Assembly: GCA_945971355.1 (NCBI GenBank)
Contig: CAMFPD010000010.1
Span: 1 to 24,290, forward strand
Direction: 5' to 3'
DNA length: 24,290 nt
From: an uncultured Lachnobacterium sp.
GTDB lineage: Bacteria > Bacillota > Clostridia > Lachnospirales > Lachnospiraceae
Of the stretch, positions 16,371-24,223 are shown piece after piece. Every line of letters starts with the position of its first letter. The stretch's first letter is position 1. A program made the translations under genes and the position numbers. The notes under the pieces were generated by a model that saw only the letters and a list, made by a program, of their open reading frames with translations, was not told the DNA's origin and ran no database searches.

Positions 16371-16677
16371 ATTATTTCAAGATTGGGTGGCCAAATCTAT
16401 TACTCCAGTTTATTTCAAGGCTTGTTAGGTTTCTTTATTGGCTGCCCTGCGTAATCGTACACAAAAAATGAAGACATATATTTCCTAGAAACAAAATTAC
16501 AACAGTTCCGCGGCTCAATGTGTAAATTAAATACACATTTCTCAGCCAACTATCCGTAATAAATACGCGGAACAAACTTGTAATTTTTTTCGAGGAAATA
16601 TATGTCTTTATTTTTGGCTTGTGTAATACCAAAGGGGCAGCCCTCCAAAGCCCCCCAAGATTGAAATAATCTAAATA
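16364..16677. repeat. 314-bp nested inverted repeat (MITE-like) between flgJ and recD2
   Basis: The outer arms 16364-16387 and 16654-16677 are 24 nt each and pair at all but two adjacent positions. Inside, GGCTGCCC (16440-16447) pairs with GGGCAGCC (16635-16642). The central 16459-16624 is a further long imperfect palindrome. The left side has about 40 extra bases (16393-16439), including TTTATTTCAAGGCTTG, a partial echo of the outer arm. No clear target-site duplication and no ORF is visible. This element accounts for most of the 400-bp gap between flgJ and recD2. Confidence 0.75.
16459..16624 (+). repeat. Structured palindromic repeat, copy 1
   Basis: The ends ACACAA (16459-16464) and TTGTGT (16619-16624) bound two arms that pair over most of their length: ATATATTTCCT, AAATTAC and GTTCCGCG (16505-16512) on the left face CGCGGAAC (16566-16573), GTAATTTTTTT and AGGAAATATAT on the right. 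The apical part contains a hairpin AATGTGT (16517-16523)/ACACATT (16533-16539), GGCT/AGCC (16512-16515/16544-16547) and the conserved segment ATTTCTCAGCCAACTATCC (16537-16555), mostly unpaired at AACTATCC. A second copy in reverse orientation lies at 24063-24223. Confidence 0.85.
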
Positions 16678-16770
16678 ACTGCCATATTGAAAAACATTAT
16701 GGGATTATGATAAAGTATCTATAAAATAAGTATTTACAATAGTGATACATAAATTGAGAGGAATTAATAC
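16678..16770 (+). promoter_or_regulatory. recD2 upstream region with possible promoter
   Basis: TTGAAA (16687-16692) and an extended -10, TGATAAAGT (TAAAGT at 16711-16716), have an 18-bp spacer. The -10 matches only four of six consensus bases. A ribosome site AGAGGA (16757-16762) lies about 9 bp before the TTG start. Nothing else was recognised here. Confidence 0.35.
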
Positions 16771-18978
16771 TTGGAAACGATAAAGGGTTACGTGGACCAT
16801 ATTATATATAGAAATGCAGAAAATGGATACACAGTGCTTGTCCTTATAGTTGACGAGGAGGAGATTACCTGTGTAGGAATTTTTTCGGAGATTGCAGATG
16901 GCGAGAATATAGAGGCTGTTGGTGAATACACAGAGCACCAGGTGTATGGACGTCAGTTTAAGGTGGAATCCTTTGAGGAGAAAGAGCCTGAGGATGAGGT
17001 GGCTATAGAAAGGTACCTTGGCTCTGGGGCAATCAAGGGGATTGGAATTGCCCTTGCAGCAAGAATTGTAAGACGTTTTAAAAAGGACACCTTTAGAATA
17101 ATAGAGGAGGAGCCTGAGCGCCTTGCGGAGATAAAAGGAATCAGTGAGAGAAAAGCTATGGAAATCGCTGATCAGGTCAATGCAAAAAGAGACCTCAGAC
17201 AGGCAATGATATTTTTACAGCAGTATGGAATAACCATGACACTTGCGGTGAAAATATATAATAAATATGGAAATGATGTATATGGCATTCTAAAAGAAAA
17301 TCCTTATCGCATGGCAGATGATATAGATGGTGTTGGTTTTAGAACAGCAGACGAAATAGCTTCCAAAATTGGTATAAGAACAGATTCGGATTTTAGAATT
17401 AGAAGTGGAATAATTTATGCGCTTCAGCAGGCATCTGGTGAGGGGCATACATATCTGCCTATGGGAGAGCTGACAAAAAGGGCGTCAGAATTATTGGATA
17501 TCAGCCCGGAGTATATAGAAAAACACTATATGAATCTGGCTATGGATAGAAAGATAGTAATGCAGCAGGAGGGAGATATGACACAGATATATTCCAATGT
17601 GTATTACTATATGGAGGCAAACACAGCGTCTCTTTTAAAACAGCTTGATGTAAACTATGATGTTCCTGATATTGAGATTGAGGCAGCCCTTCGCAAAATT
17701 GAGAAAAAGACAAACATGAGCCTTGATGAGCATCAGGTTGAGGCTGTTAAAGAGGCTGCAAGAAATGGTCTTTTAATAATAACAGGAGGACCGGGAACAG
17801 GTAAAACTACTACCATTAATACAATTATCAAGTATTTTGAGATGGAAGGCATGGATATATTCCTGGCGGCACCAACAGGGCGAGCTGCAAAGAGAATGAG
17901 TGAGACAACAGGTTTCGAGGCCAGAACTATTCACAGAATGCTGGAGCTTAATGGCGGAGTTGAGGGAAATGCCGGTTTTGAGCGAAATGATACCAATCCC
18001 CTTGAGACAGATGTAATAATAATAGATGAGATGTCTATGGTGGATATCTCCCTTATGTATTCACTTTTGAAGGCGATTGCTGCAGGCACAAGACTTATTC
18101 TTGTGGGAGATGTGAATCAGCTGCCAAGTGTGGGAGCGGGAAGTGTGCTTAAGGATATAATTGATTCAGAGTGCTTCCATACAGTAAAGCTTACAAAGAT
18201 TTTCAGACAGGCAAGCACTAGTTCAATCATAGTAAATGCCCATAAAATAAATAAGGGAGAGCCGGTTGCCCTCGACAATAAAAACAGAGACTTTTTCTTT
18301 TTGAAGAGGTATGATGCAGACCAGATAATTAATGTGACACTTCAATTGGTAAAAGAGAAAATGCCGAGGTATGTAGAGGCAGATGAGTTTGATATTCAGG
18401 TTTTGACACCGATGAGAAAAGGCTTGCTTGGGGTGGAGAGACTTAATACTATACTTCAGATGTATCTCAATCCGCCGGATAAAAGAAAGCGTGAAAAGGA
18501 ATTCAGAGGCGTGATTTTCCGCGAGGGTGATAAGGTTATGCAGGTCAAGAATAATTATCAGCTTGAGTGGGAAATTCGGACAAAATACGGATTAAGTATT
18601 GATAAGGGAACCGGTATTTTTAATGGAGATACGGGAATAATTGAGGAAATCAATGATTTTGCAGAGACAATGACAATATCCTTTGATGAAGGGAAGATGG
18701 TTGAGTACTCCTTCAAAAATCTTGAGGAGCTTGAACATGCTTATGCAGTGACAATACATAAATCCCAGGGCTCAGAGTACCCGGCAGTGGTTATTCCGCT
18801 TTTGTCAGGCCCGCAGATGCTTTTAAACAGGAATCTCCTTTACACAGCAGTTACCAGGGCAAAAAAGTGTGTTACAATTGTGGGAAATGATGAAACCTTT
18901 AATATGATGATCCAAAATAATATTGAGGCAAAGAGATATACAGGATTAAAAGCGAGATTACAGGAAGGGGCTTTATAA
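16771..18978 (+). CDS. recD2: ATP-dependent RecD-like DNA helicase (RecD2)
   Basis: A superfamily 1B 5'-3' DNA helicase that acts without RecBC; in Bacillus and Deinococcus it contributes to DNA repair and fork integrity. At 735 aa it has the long RecD2 N-terminal extension: an OB-like start (IKGYVDHIIYRNAENGYTVL) and helix-hairpin-helix repeats (GSGAIKGIGIALAARIV, GISERKAMEIADQV, DGVGFRTADEIASKIG). Helicase motifs follow: Walker A TGGPGTGKTTTI (around 340), AAPTGRAAKRM, IIDEMSMVD (around 419), LVGDVNQLPSVGAGSVL, KIFRQ, VTIHKSQGSEYPAVVIP and LLYTAVTRAKK. No ATG is available near the family N-terminus, and TTG at 16771, preceded by AGAGGA, gives the expected METIKGYV. The GNAT gene follows after 2 bp. 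Confidence 0.95.
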   Translation: METIKGYVDHIIYRNAENGYTVLVLIVDEEEITCVGIFSEIADGENIEAVGEYTEHQVYGRQFKVESFEEKEPEDEVAIERYLGSGAIKGIGIALAARIVRRFKKDTFRIIEEEPERLAEIKGISERKAMEIADQVNAKRDLRQAMIFLQQYGITMTLAVKIYNKYGNDVYGILKENPYRMADDIDGVGFRTADEIASKIGIRTDSDFRIRSGIIYALQQASGEGHTYLPMGELTKRASELLDISPEYIEKHYMNLAMDRKIVMQQEGDMTQIYSNVYYYMEANTASLLKQLDVNYDVPDIEIEAALRKIEKKTNMSLDEHQVEAVKEAARNGLLIITGGPGTGKTTTINTIIKYFEMEGMDIFLAAPTGRAAKRMSETTGFEARTIHRMLELNGGVEGNAGFERNDTNPLETDVIIIDEMSMVDISLMYSLLKAIAAGTRLILVGDVNQLPSVGAGSVLKDIIDSECFHTVKLTKIFRQASTSSIIVNAHKINKGEPVALDNKNRDFFFLKRYDADQIINVTLQLVKEKMPRYVEADEFDIQVLTPMRKGLLGVERLNTILQMYLNPPDKRKREKEFRGVIFREGDKVMQVKNNYQLEWEIRTKYGLSIDKGTGIFNGDTGIIEEINDFAETMTISFDEGKMVEYSFKNLEELEHAYAVTIHKSQGSEYPAVVIPLLSGPQMLLNRNLLYTAVTRAKKCVTIVGNDETFNMMIQNNIEAKRYTGLKARLQEGAL

Positions 18979-18980
18979 CA

Positions 18981-19571
18981 ATGAAAATATTAAAGCTTAA
19001 TGAAGCTCATGTGCCACATATACTCCCTCTTGCAAATTTCGTGTTTGAAAACAGCATCAGACAGGGGCAACAGCCTAATATTCAAAGGGTGATTGGGTAT
19101 TTTAGAGAATATGCCAGGGAAGATGCAATCAGGGAACAGATGGCAAATGGCAGTCTTCATATGTGGGGAATTAAAAACGGTAATTATTATGTGGCAGTGT
19201 CTGCCATGAATTCTCAGGGGCATATAACCATGCTGTATGTTCACCCACAGTTTGTCAGAAGAAAATACGGCAAAAAGCTTTTGCGTGAGATGAGAGTCTA
19301 TGCAGCCAATGAGCTTGGGCTAAACAATGTGACAGTTAATGTTATGCCGGTGTGGTCCGCCAGCTTTTTTGCGGTTAATGGGTTTAGATCATGTCCGCAA
19401 AACGAAGGAATGAGAAATGAGTTTGTATCTATGACAGCACCGTCTATTTATGAGGTCAGATATAAGACGAAAAAAATATCTAACAAATTATTTGTAGGGA
19501 TAAGTGTCGGCTGTCCGATACTTATTACATTAATAACCATAGCTTATACTCTGTACTATTTGAATGTCTAG
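18981..19571 (+). CDS. GNAT-family acetyltransferase with C-terminal membrane helix
   Basis: A 196-aa protein whose first ~150 residues resemble a GNAT N-acetyltransferase. Motif A, the acetyl-CoA pyrophosphate loop, is seen in ITMLYVHPQFVRRKYGKKLL (about 81-100; RRKYGK stands for Q/RxxGxG/A). The motif B-like NVMPVWSASFFAVNGFRSC follows. After a basic linker (YKTKKISNKLF) comes one hydrophobic helix, VGISVGCPILITLITIAYTLYYL (about 172-194), ending the protein, so it should be tail-anchored with the enzyme in the cytoplasm. ATG at 18981 is 2 bp after the recD2 stop and preceded by AGGAAGGGG inside recD2, indicating translational coupling. The substrate is not identifiable. Confidence 0.8.
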   Translation: MKILKLNEAHVPHILPLANFVFENSIRQGQQPNIQRVIGYFREYAREDAIREQMANGSLHMWGIKNGNYYVAVSAMNSQGHITMLYVHPQFVRRKYGKKLLREMRVYAANELGLNNVTVNVMPVWSASFFAVNGFRSCPQNEGMRNEFVSMTAPSIYEVRYKTKKISNKLFVGISVGCPILITLITIAYTLYYLNV

Positions 19572-19595
19572 AGTATAAAATACCAGAAAATATTT

Positions 19596-19634
19596 GGCAC
19601 ATTTTTTCTTCTATTAATAGTTGAAAAATGTGCC
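19596..19634. repeat. Inverted repeat downstream of the GNAT gene
   Basis: GGCACATTTTT (19596-19606) pairs perfectly with AAAAATGTGCC (19624-19634) around a 17-nt loop containing CTATTAATAG. No T-run follows on either strand, so it is not a standard terminator. ATGTGC recurs at 19665-19670, so the left arm could pair there instead. Confidence 0.6.
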
Positions 19635-19649
19635 ATCCTATGATAAACT
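19621..19649 (+). promoter_or_regulatory. Possible carAB promoter
   Basis: TTGAAA (19621-19626) and an extended -10 TGATAAACT (TAAACT 19644-19649) with a 17-bp spacer. The -10 is a weak match (four of six). The predicted start around 19656 would place the terminator at 19674-19697 in the carA leader. Confidence 0.35.
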
Positions 19650-19673
19650 TTTTACAATTTAGGCATGTGCGGG

Positions 19674-19697
19674 AAAAGAGTTAAACTCTTTTTTTTT
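19674..19697 (+). terminator. Intrinsic terminator in the carA leader (candidate attenuator)
   Basis: AAAAGAGT (19674-19681) and ACTCTTTT (19685-19692) form an 8-bp stem with a TAA loop, followed by a T-run to 19697. It ends 30 bp before the carA start codon. No promoter fits between it and carA, so carAB transcription must cross it. It either ends the recD2-GNAT unit with leaky readthrough, or acts as a transcription attenuator. The stem is AT-rich and only moderately stable. Confidence 0.6.
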
Positions 19698-19727
19698 GCC
19701 ATCACATAATGAAAGGTAGGGCAAAGG

Positions 19728-20798
19728 ATGAAAGCATTTTTAATTCTCGAAGATGGTACAGTGTTTACCGGAACCAGTATTGGTTCTACAAAAGAAGTGA
19801 TAAGCGAGATAGTGTTTAACACTTCAATGACAGGATATTTGGAGGTTCTTACAGATCCTTCATATGCTGGACAGGCTGTTGTAATGACATATCCTCTTAT
19901 AGGAAATTATGGAATTACACCAGATATGGAGTCAGGTAGACCATGGCCAGACGGATATATTGTTCGTGAGTTATCACGTATGCCAAGCAATTTCCGTTGT
20001 GAGGGAACAATTCAGGATTTTCTAAAGGAACATGATATTCCAGGTGTGGCTGGTATTGATACCAGAGCACTTACCAAAATCCTTCGTGAGAAGGGAACTA
20101 TGAATGGTATGATTACCACAAACGAGAATTACAATTTGGATGAAATCATCCCTAAGCTTAAAGAATACACAACAGGTAACGTAGTTGATAAGGTTACCTG
20201 TACAGAGAAGAAGGTTCTTAAAGGAACAGGAAAAAAAGTTGCGCTTCTTGATTTTGGAGCAAAAAATAATATTGCAAAGTCTTTAAATGACAGAGGATGT
20301 GAGGTCACAATTTATCCGGCACGCACAAAGGCTGAGGATATTCTGGCTACAAATCCAGACGGAATTATGCTTTCTAACGGACCTGGAGATCCAAAGGACT
20401 GCGGAACAATTATTGATGAAGTGAAAAAGCTTTATGACAGCAATGTGCCAATTTTTGCCATCTGTCTTGGACATCAGCTTATGGCTCTTGCTACAGGAGC
20501 AGATACACACAAAATGAAGTACGGACACAGAGGTGGAAATCATCCTGTAAAGGATCTTGCTACTGGACGTGTTTACATTTCTTCTCAGAATCATGGATAT
20601 GTGGTTGACACAGACAAGCTTGATCCAAATGTGGCTGTACCAGCATTTGTAAATGTAAATGACGGTACAAACGAGGGACTAAAATACGTAGGAAAGAACA
20701 TTTTTACAGTTCAGTTCCATCCAGAGGCTTGCCCTGGACCACAGGATTCAGCATATTTGTTTGATAGATTTATTAGCATGATGGGAGGAGAACAGTAA
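19728..20798 (+). CDS. carA: Carbamoyl-phosphate synthase small (glutaminase) subunit
   Basis: Hydrolyses glutamine and channels ammonia to CarB for carbamoyl phosphate, the precursor of pyrimidines and arginine. Length 356 aa is standard. The N-terminal CPSase small-chain domain shows FNTSMTGYLEVLTDPSYAGQ and TYPLIGNYG, then PGVAGIDTRALTKILREKG. The C-terminal class I glutamine amidotransferase has MLSNGPGDP, the nucleophile in FAICLGHQLMA (Cys around 246) and the His-Glu pair in VQFHPEACPGP (around 331). ATG at 19728 follows GAAAGG (19711-19716). The stop TAA shares its last base with the carB ATG, so translation of the two is coupled. No pyr or arg gene lies nearby in the window. Confidence 0.97.
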   Translation: MKAFLILEDGTVFTGTSIGSTKEVISEIVFNTSMTGYLEVLTDPSYAGQAVVMTYPLIGNYGITPDMESGRPWPDGYIVRELSRMPSNFRCEGTIQDFLKEHDIPGVAGIDTRALTKILREKGTMNGMITTNENYNLDEIIPKLKEYTTGNVVDKVTCTEKKVLKGTGKKVALLDFGAKNNIAKSLNDRGCEVTIYPARTKAEDILATNPDGIMLSNGPGDPKDCGTIIDEVKKLYDSNVPIFAICLGHQLMALATGADTHKMKYGHRGGNHPVKDLATGRVYISSQNHGYVVDTDKLDPNVAVPAFVNVNDGTNEGLKYVGKNIFTVQFHPEACPGPQDSAYLFDRFISMMGGEQ

Positions 20799-23700
20799 TG
20801 CCAAGAAATAATGATATTAAAAAAGTATTAGTAATCGGTTCTGGACCAATCGTAATTGGACAGGCAGCAGAGTTTGACTATGCTGGAACACAGGCTTGCC
20901 GTTCACTCAAAGAAGAGGGCGTAGAGGTATGTCTCGTCAACTCAAATCCTGCAACAATCATGACTGATAAAGAGATTGCAGATCAGGTATACATTGAGCC
21001 ACTCACTCTCGAAGTGTTAAAAGAAATCTGTATAAAGGAAAAGCCAGACAGTATTTTGCCAACACTTGGAGGACAGGCTGGACTTAACCTTGGAATGGAG
21101 CTTGCAGAGTGTGGATTCCTTGAGGAGCAGGGAATCAAGCTTATCGGTACAACCGCAGAGACTATTTTCAAGGCCGAGGACCGTCAGGCATTTAAGGATA
21201 CAATGGAAAAAATCGGTGAGCCAATCGCTGCATCACAGGTAGTAAACAATGTTGCAGACGGTATCGCTTTTACAAATAAAATCGGATACCCGGTAGTTCT
21301 TCGTCCTGCATTTACACTTGGTGGATCAGGTGGTGGAATTGCCCACAATGAGCAGGAACTTGTTGATATCCTCACAAACGGACTTCGTCTTTCACGTGTG
21401 GGAGAGGTTCTTGTTGAGCGTTGTATCGCAGGTTGGAAGGAAGTAGAGTACGAGGTAATGCGTGATGCTAATGGTAACTGCATCACAGTATGTAACATGG
21501 AAAACATTGATCCTGTTGGTGTTCATACAGGAGACTCTATCGTAGTTGCACCATCTCAGACTCTTGGAGATAAAGAGTATCAGATGCTTAGAAGCTCTGC
21601 TCTAAATATTATTGACGAGCTTCAGATTACAGGTGGATGTAACGTGCAGTACGCACTTCATCCAGATACATTTGAATATTGTGTAATTGAGGTAAACCCT
21701 CGAGTATCTCGTTCGTCTGCACTTGCTTCAAAGGCGACAGGATACCCAATTGCGAAGGTTACTGCTAAAATTGCTCTTGGATATACACTTGATGAGATTA
21801 AGAACGCAATTACACAGAAGACATATGCATCATTTGAGCCAATGCTTGATTACTGTGTAGTTAAGATTCCAAGACTTCCATTTGACAAGTTCCTTACAGC
21901 TAAGAGAACACTTACAACTCAGATGAAGGCAACTGGAGAGGTTATGAGTATATGTGACAACTTCGAAGGTGCTCTTATGAAGGCTATACGTTCTCTTGAA
22001 CAGCATGTTGATTGTCTTCAGTCTTATGATTTTACAGGACTTTCAAATGATGAGTTGAAGGTTCAACTTGAGGTCGTTGATGACCGTCGTATCTGGGTTA
22101 TTGCAGAGGCTCTTCGCCGCGGATTCACATACGAGCTTATCCATGACATTACAAAAATTGACCTGTGGTTTATCGATAAGATTGCAATCCTCGTTGAAAT
22201 GGAGCAGACACTTATCAAGTGTAACGAGGCTGTTGCAAATGCAAGAGGAACAAAGGCAAATGAGCTTACAGTAGAGCTTCTCAAGGAAGCAAAGAGAATA
22301 GAGTTCCCTGATAATGTTATTGCAAGACTCACAGGCAAGACAGAGTCAGAGATTAAGGAAATGCGTTATGCAAACGGCATTGTTGCAGCATATAAGATGG
22401 TAGATACATGTGCAGCTGAGTTCGCAGCAGAGACACCATATTACTATTCAGTATTTGGAAGCGAGAACGAAGCAGCAGAGACACATCCACAGAAAAAAGT
22501 ACTTGTACTTGGATCGGGTCCAATTCGTATCGGACAGGGTGTAGAGTTCGATTACTGTTCAGTTCACTGTACATGGGCATTTGCAAAAGAGGGATGGGAG
22601 ACTATCATTGTAAATAATAACCCAGAGACAGTATCAACTGACTTTGACATAGCAGATAAGCTTTACTTCGAGCCACTTACAGCAGAAGATGTAGAGAGTA
22701 TTGTAAATATCGAGAAGCCGGATGGAGCAGTAGTTCAGTTCGGTGGACAGACTGCTATCAAGCTTACAGAAGCTCTTATGAAGATGGGAGTTAAGATTCT
22801 TGGAACAAAGGCAGAGGATGTAGATGCAGCTGAGGATAGGGAGCTGTTTGATGAAATCCTCCAGAAGACAGAGATTCCAAGAGCTGCTGGTGGAACTGTG
22901 TTTACAGCAGAGGAAGCTAAGAAGGTTGCAAATGAAATTGGATACCCAGTACTTGTTCGTCCTTCATATGTACTTGGTGGACAGGGGATGAAGATTGCCT
23001 GGAATGATGATGAGATTGAAGAGTTTATTGGAATCATCAACACAATCGCACAGGATCATCCAATTCTTGTAGATAAGTACCTTATGGGTAAGGAGATTGA
23101 GGTAGATGCAATCTGTGATGGAACAGATATCCTTATCCCGGGAATTATGGAGCATATTGAGCGTACCGGAGTTCACTCAGGTGATAGTATCTCAGTATAT
23201 CCAGCGCATACAATCAGTGAGGTTGCCAAGGAAAGACTTGTTGAGTACACAAGAAGACTTGCGCAGGCACTTCATGTAATCGGAATGATTAACATCCAGT
23301 TCATCGCAATGGGCGATGATATATATGTAATCGAGGTTAACCCACGTTCATCAAGAACTGTACCTTATATCAGCAAGGTTACAGGTATTCCAATTGTTGA
23401 CCTTGCCGCAAGAATTATCATGGGTGAGACAATTAAGGGAATGGGTTATGAACCAGGACTTGCACCAACTGCAGAGTACACAGCAATCAAGATGCCGGTG
23501 TTCTCATTTGAGAAGCTTCGTGGTGCAGAGATTTCACTTGGACCAGAGATGAAGTCAACAGGTGAGTGCCTTGGAATTGACAAGACATTTAACGGAGCAC
23601 TTTACAAGGCGTTTCTGGGAGCCGGAGTACAGCTTCCAAAACACAAGCAGATGATTATGACTGTAAAGGATGCTGACAAGCCGGAGGCTGTAGGTGTTGC

Positions 23701-24043
23701 AAAGAGATTTGAAGCATTGGGCTACAAGATTTATGCAACAAGAAGTACAGCGAAGTATCTTCAGGAGCATGGAGTAAATGCCCTCCGCGTAAATAAGATT
23801 TCACAGGAATCACCAAATGTAATGGATCTTATACTTGGACATAAGATTGACCTGGTAATCGATACACCTACACAGGGTAACGGAGATAAGAATCGTGACG
23901 GATTCCTTATCAGAAGAAATGCAATTGAGACAGGTGTTTACTGTATCACAGCTATGGATACAGCTAATGCCCTTGCACTCTCACTTGAGACTGCAGGAGA
24001 TAAGCTTACACCAGTTGATATCGCAACTGTTAAAAATATTTAA
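20798..24043 (+). CDS. carB: Carbamoyl-phosphate synthase large (synthetase) subunit
   Basis: A 1081-aa synthetase made of two homologous ATP-grasp halves that phosphorylate bicarbonate and then carbamate, linked by the ammonia/carbamate tunnel to CarA. The first half begins KKVLVIGSGPIVIGQAAEFD and contains RPAFTLGGSGGGIA and VIEVNPRVSRSSALASKATG. An oligomerisation region follows. The second half begins KKVLVLGSGPIRIGQGVEFD and contains RPSYVLGGQGMKIAW, EKYL-like VDKYLMGKEIEVDAI and VIEVNPRSSRTVPYISKVTG. The C-terminal MGS-like allosteric domain (from about 940, VKDADKPEAVGVAKRFEALG; DTPTQGNGDKNRDGFLIRRNA) binds UMP/IMP or ornithine in other species. It overlaps carA by one base. No ordinary terminator follows; the palindromic repeat at 24063 begins 20 bp after the stop. 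Confidence 0.98.
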   Translation: MPRNNDIKKVLVIGSGPIVIGQAAEFDYAGTQACRSLKEEGVEVCLVNSNPATIMTDKEIADQVYIEPLTLEVLKEICIKEKPDSILPTLGGQAGLNLGMELAECGFLEEQGIKLIGTTAETIFKAEDRQAFKDTMEKIGEPIAASQVVNNVADGIAFTNKIGYPVVLRPAFTLGGSGGGIAHNEQELVDILTNGLRLSRVGEVLVERCIAGWKEVEYEVMRDANGNCITVCNMENIDPVGVHTGDSIVVAPSQTLGDKEYQMLRSSALNIIDELQITGGCNVQYALHPDTFEYCVIEVNPRVSRSSALASKATGYPIAKVTAKIALGYTLDEIKNAITQKTYASFEPMLDYCVVKIPRLPFDKFLTAKRTLTTQMKATGEVMSICDNFEGALMKAIRSLEQHVDCLQSYDFTGLSNDELKVQLEVVDDRRIWVIAEALRRGFTYELIHDITKIDLWFIDKIAILVEMEQTLIKCNEAVANARGTKANELTVELLKEAKRIEFPDNVIARLTGKTESEIKEMRYANGIVAAYKMVDTCAAEFAAETPYYYSVFGSENEAAETHPQKKVLVLGSGPIRIGQGVEFDYCSVHCTWAFAKEGWETIIVNNNPETVSTDFDIADKLYFEPLTAEDVESIVNIEKPDGAVVQFGGQTAIKLTEALMKMGVKILGTKAEDVDAAEDRELFDEILQKTEIPRAAGGTVFTAEEAKKVANEIGYPVLVRPSYVLGGQGMKIAWNDDEIEEFIGIINTIAQDHPILVDKYLMGKEIEVDAICDGTDILIPGIMEHIERTGVHSGDSISVYPAHTISEVAKERLVEYTRRLAQALHVIGMINIQFIAMGDDIYVIEVNPRSSRTVPYISKVTGIPIVDLAARIIMGETIKGMGYEPGLAPTAEYTAIKMPVFSFEKLRGAEISLGPEMKSTGECLGIDKTFNGALYKAFLGAGVQLPKHKQMIMTVKDADKPEAVGVAKRFEALGYKIYATRSTAKYLQEHGVNALRVNKISQESPNVMDLILGHKIDLVIDTPTQGNGDKNRDGFLIRRNAIETGVYCITAMDTANALALSLETAGDKLTPVDIATVKNI

Positions 24044-24062
24044 TATTGTTACATTAACTATA

Positions 24063-24223
24063 ACACAAAATAGAGATACATGATTTCTTCAAAAAAAATC
24101 ACAAAGTAGTTCCGTGGATATCAAGAGGATAGTTGGCTGAGAAATGCGACGCATTGTTAGTTGTGAGCCACGGAACAGTTGTGATTTTGTTTCTCAGAAA
24201 TATGTATCTCTATTTTGTTGTGT
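24063..24223 (-). repeat. Structured palindromic repeat, copy 2 (reverse orientation)
   Basis: Homologue of the 16459-16624 element on the opposite strand. Its outer stem AAAATAGAGATACAT (24067-24081) pairs perfectly with ATGTATCTCTATTTT (24202-24216). An inner GTTCCGTGG (24109-24117) pairs with CCACGGAAC (24168-24176), and an apical hairpin AATGCG/CGCATT lies at 24143-24155. Read on the minus strand, it shares the exact 19-nt segment ATTTCTCAGCCAACTATCC (24127-24145), and the arms (AGAAACAAAAT, ACAAC-GTTCCG, GGAAC, GAAAT) align with copy 1. No ORF is seen, and the remaining bases to 24290 show nothing I can name. Confidence 0.85.
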
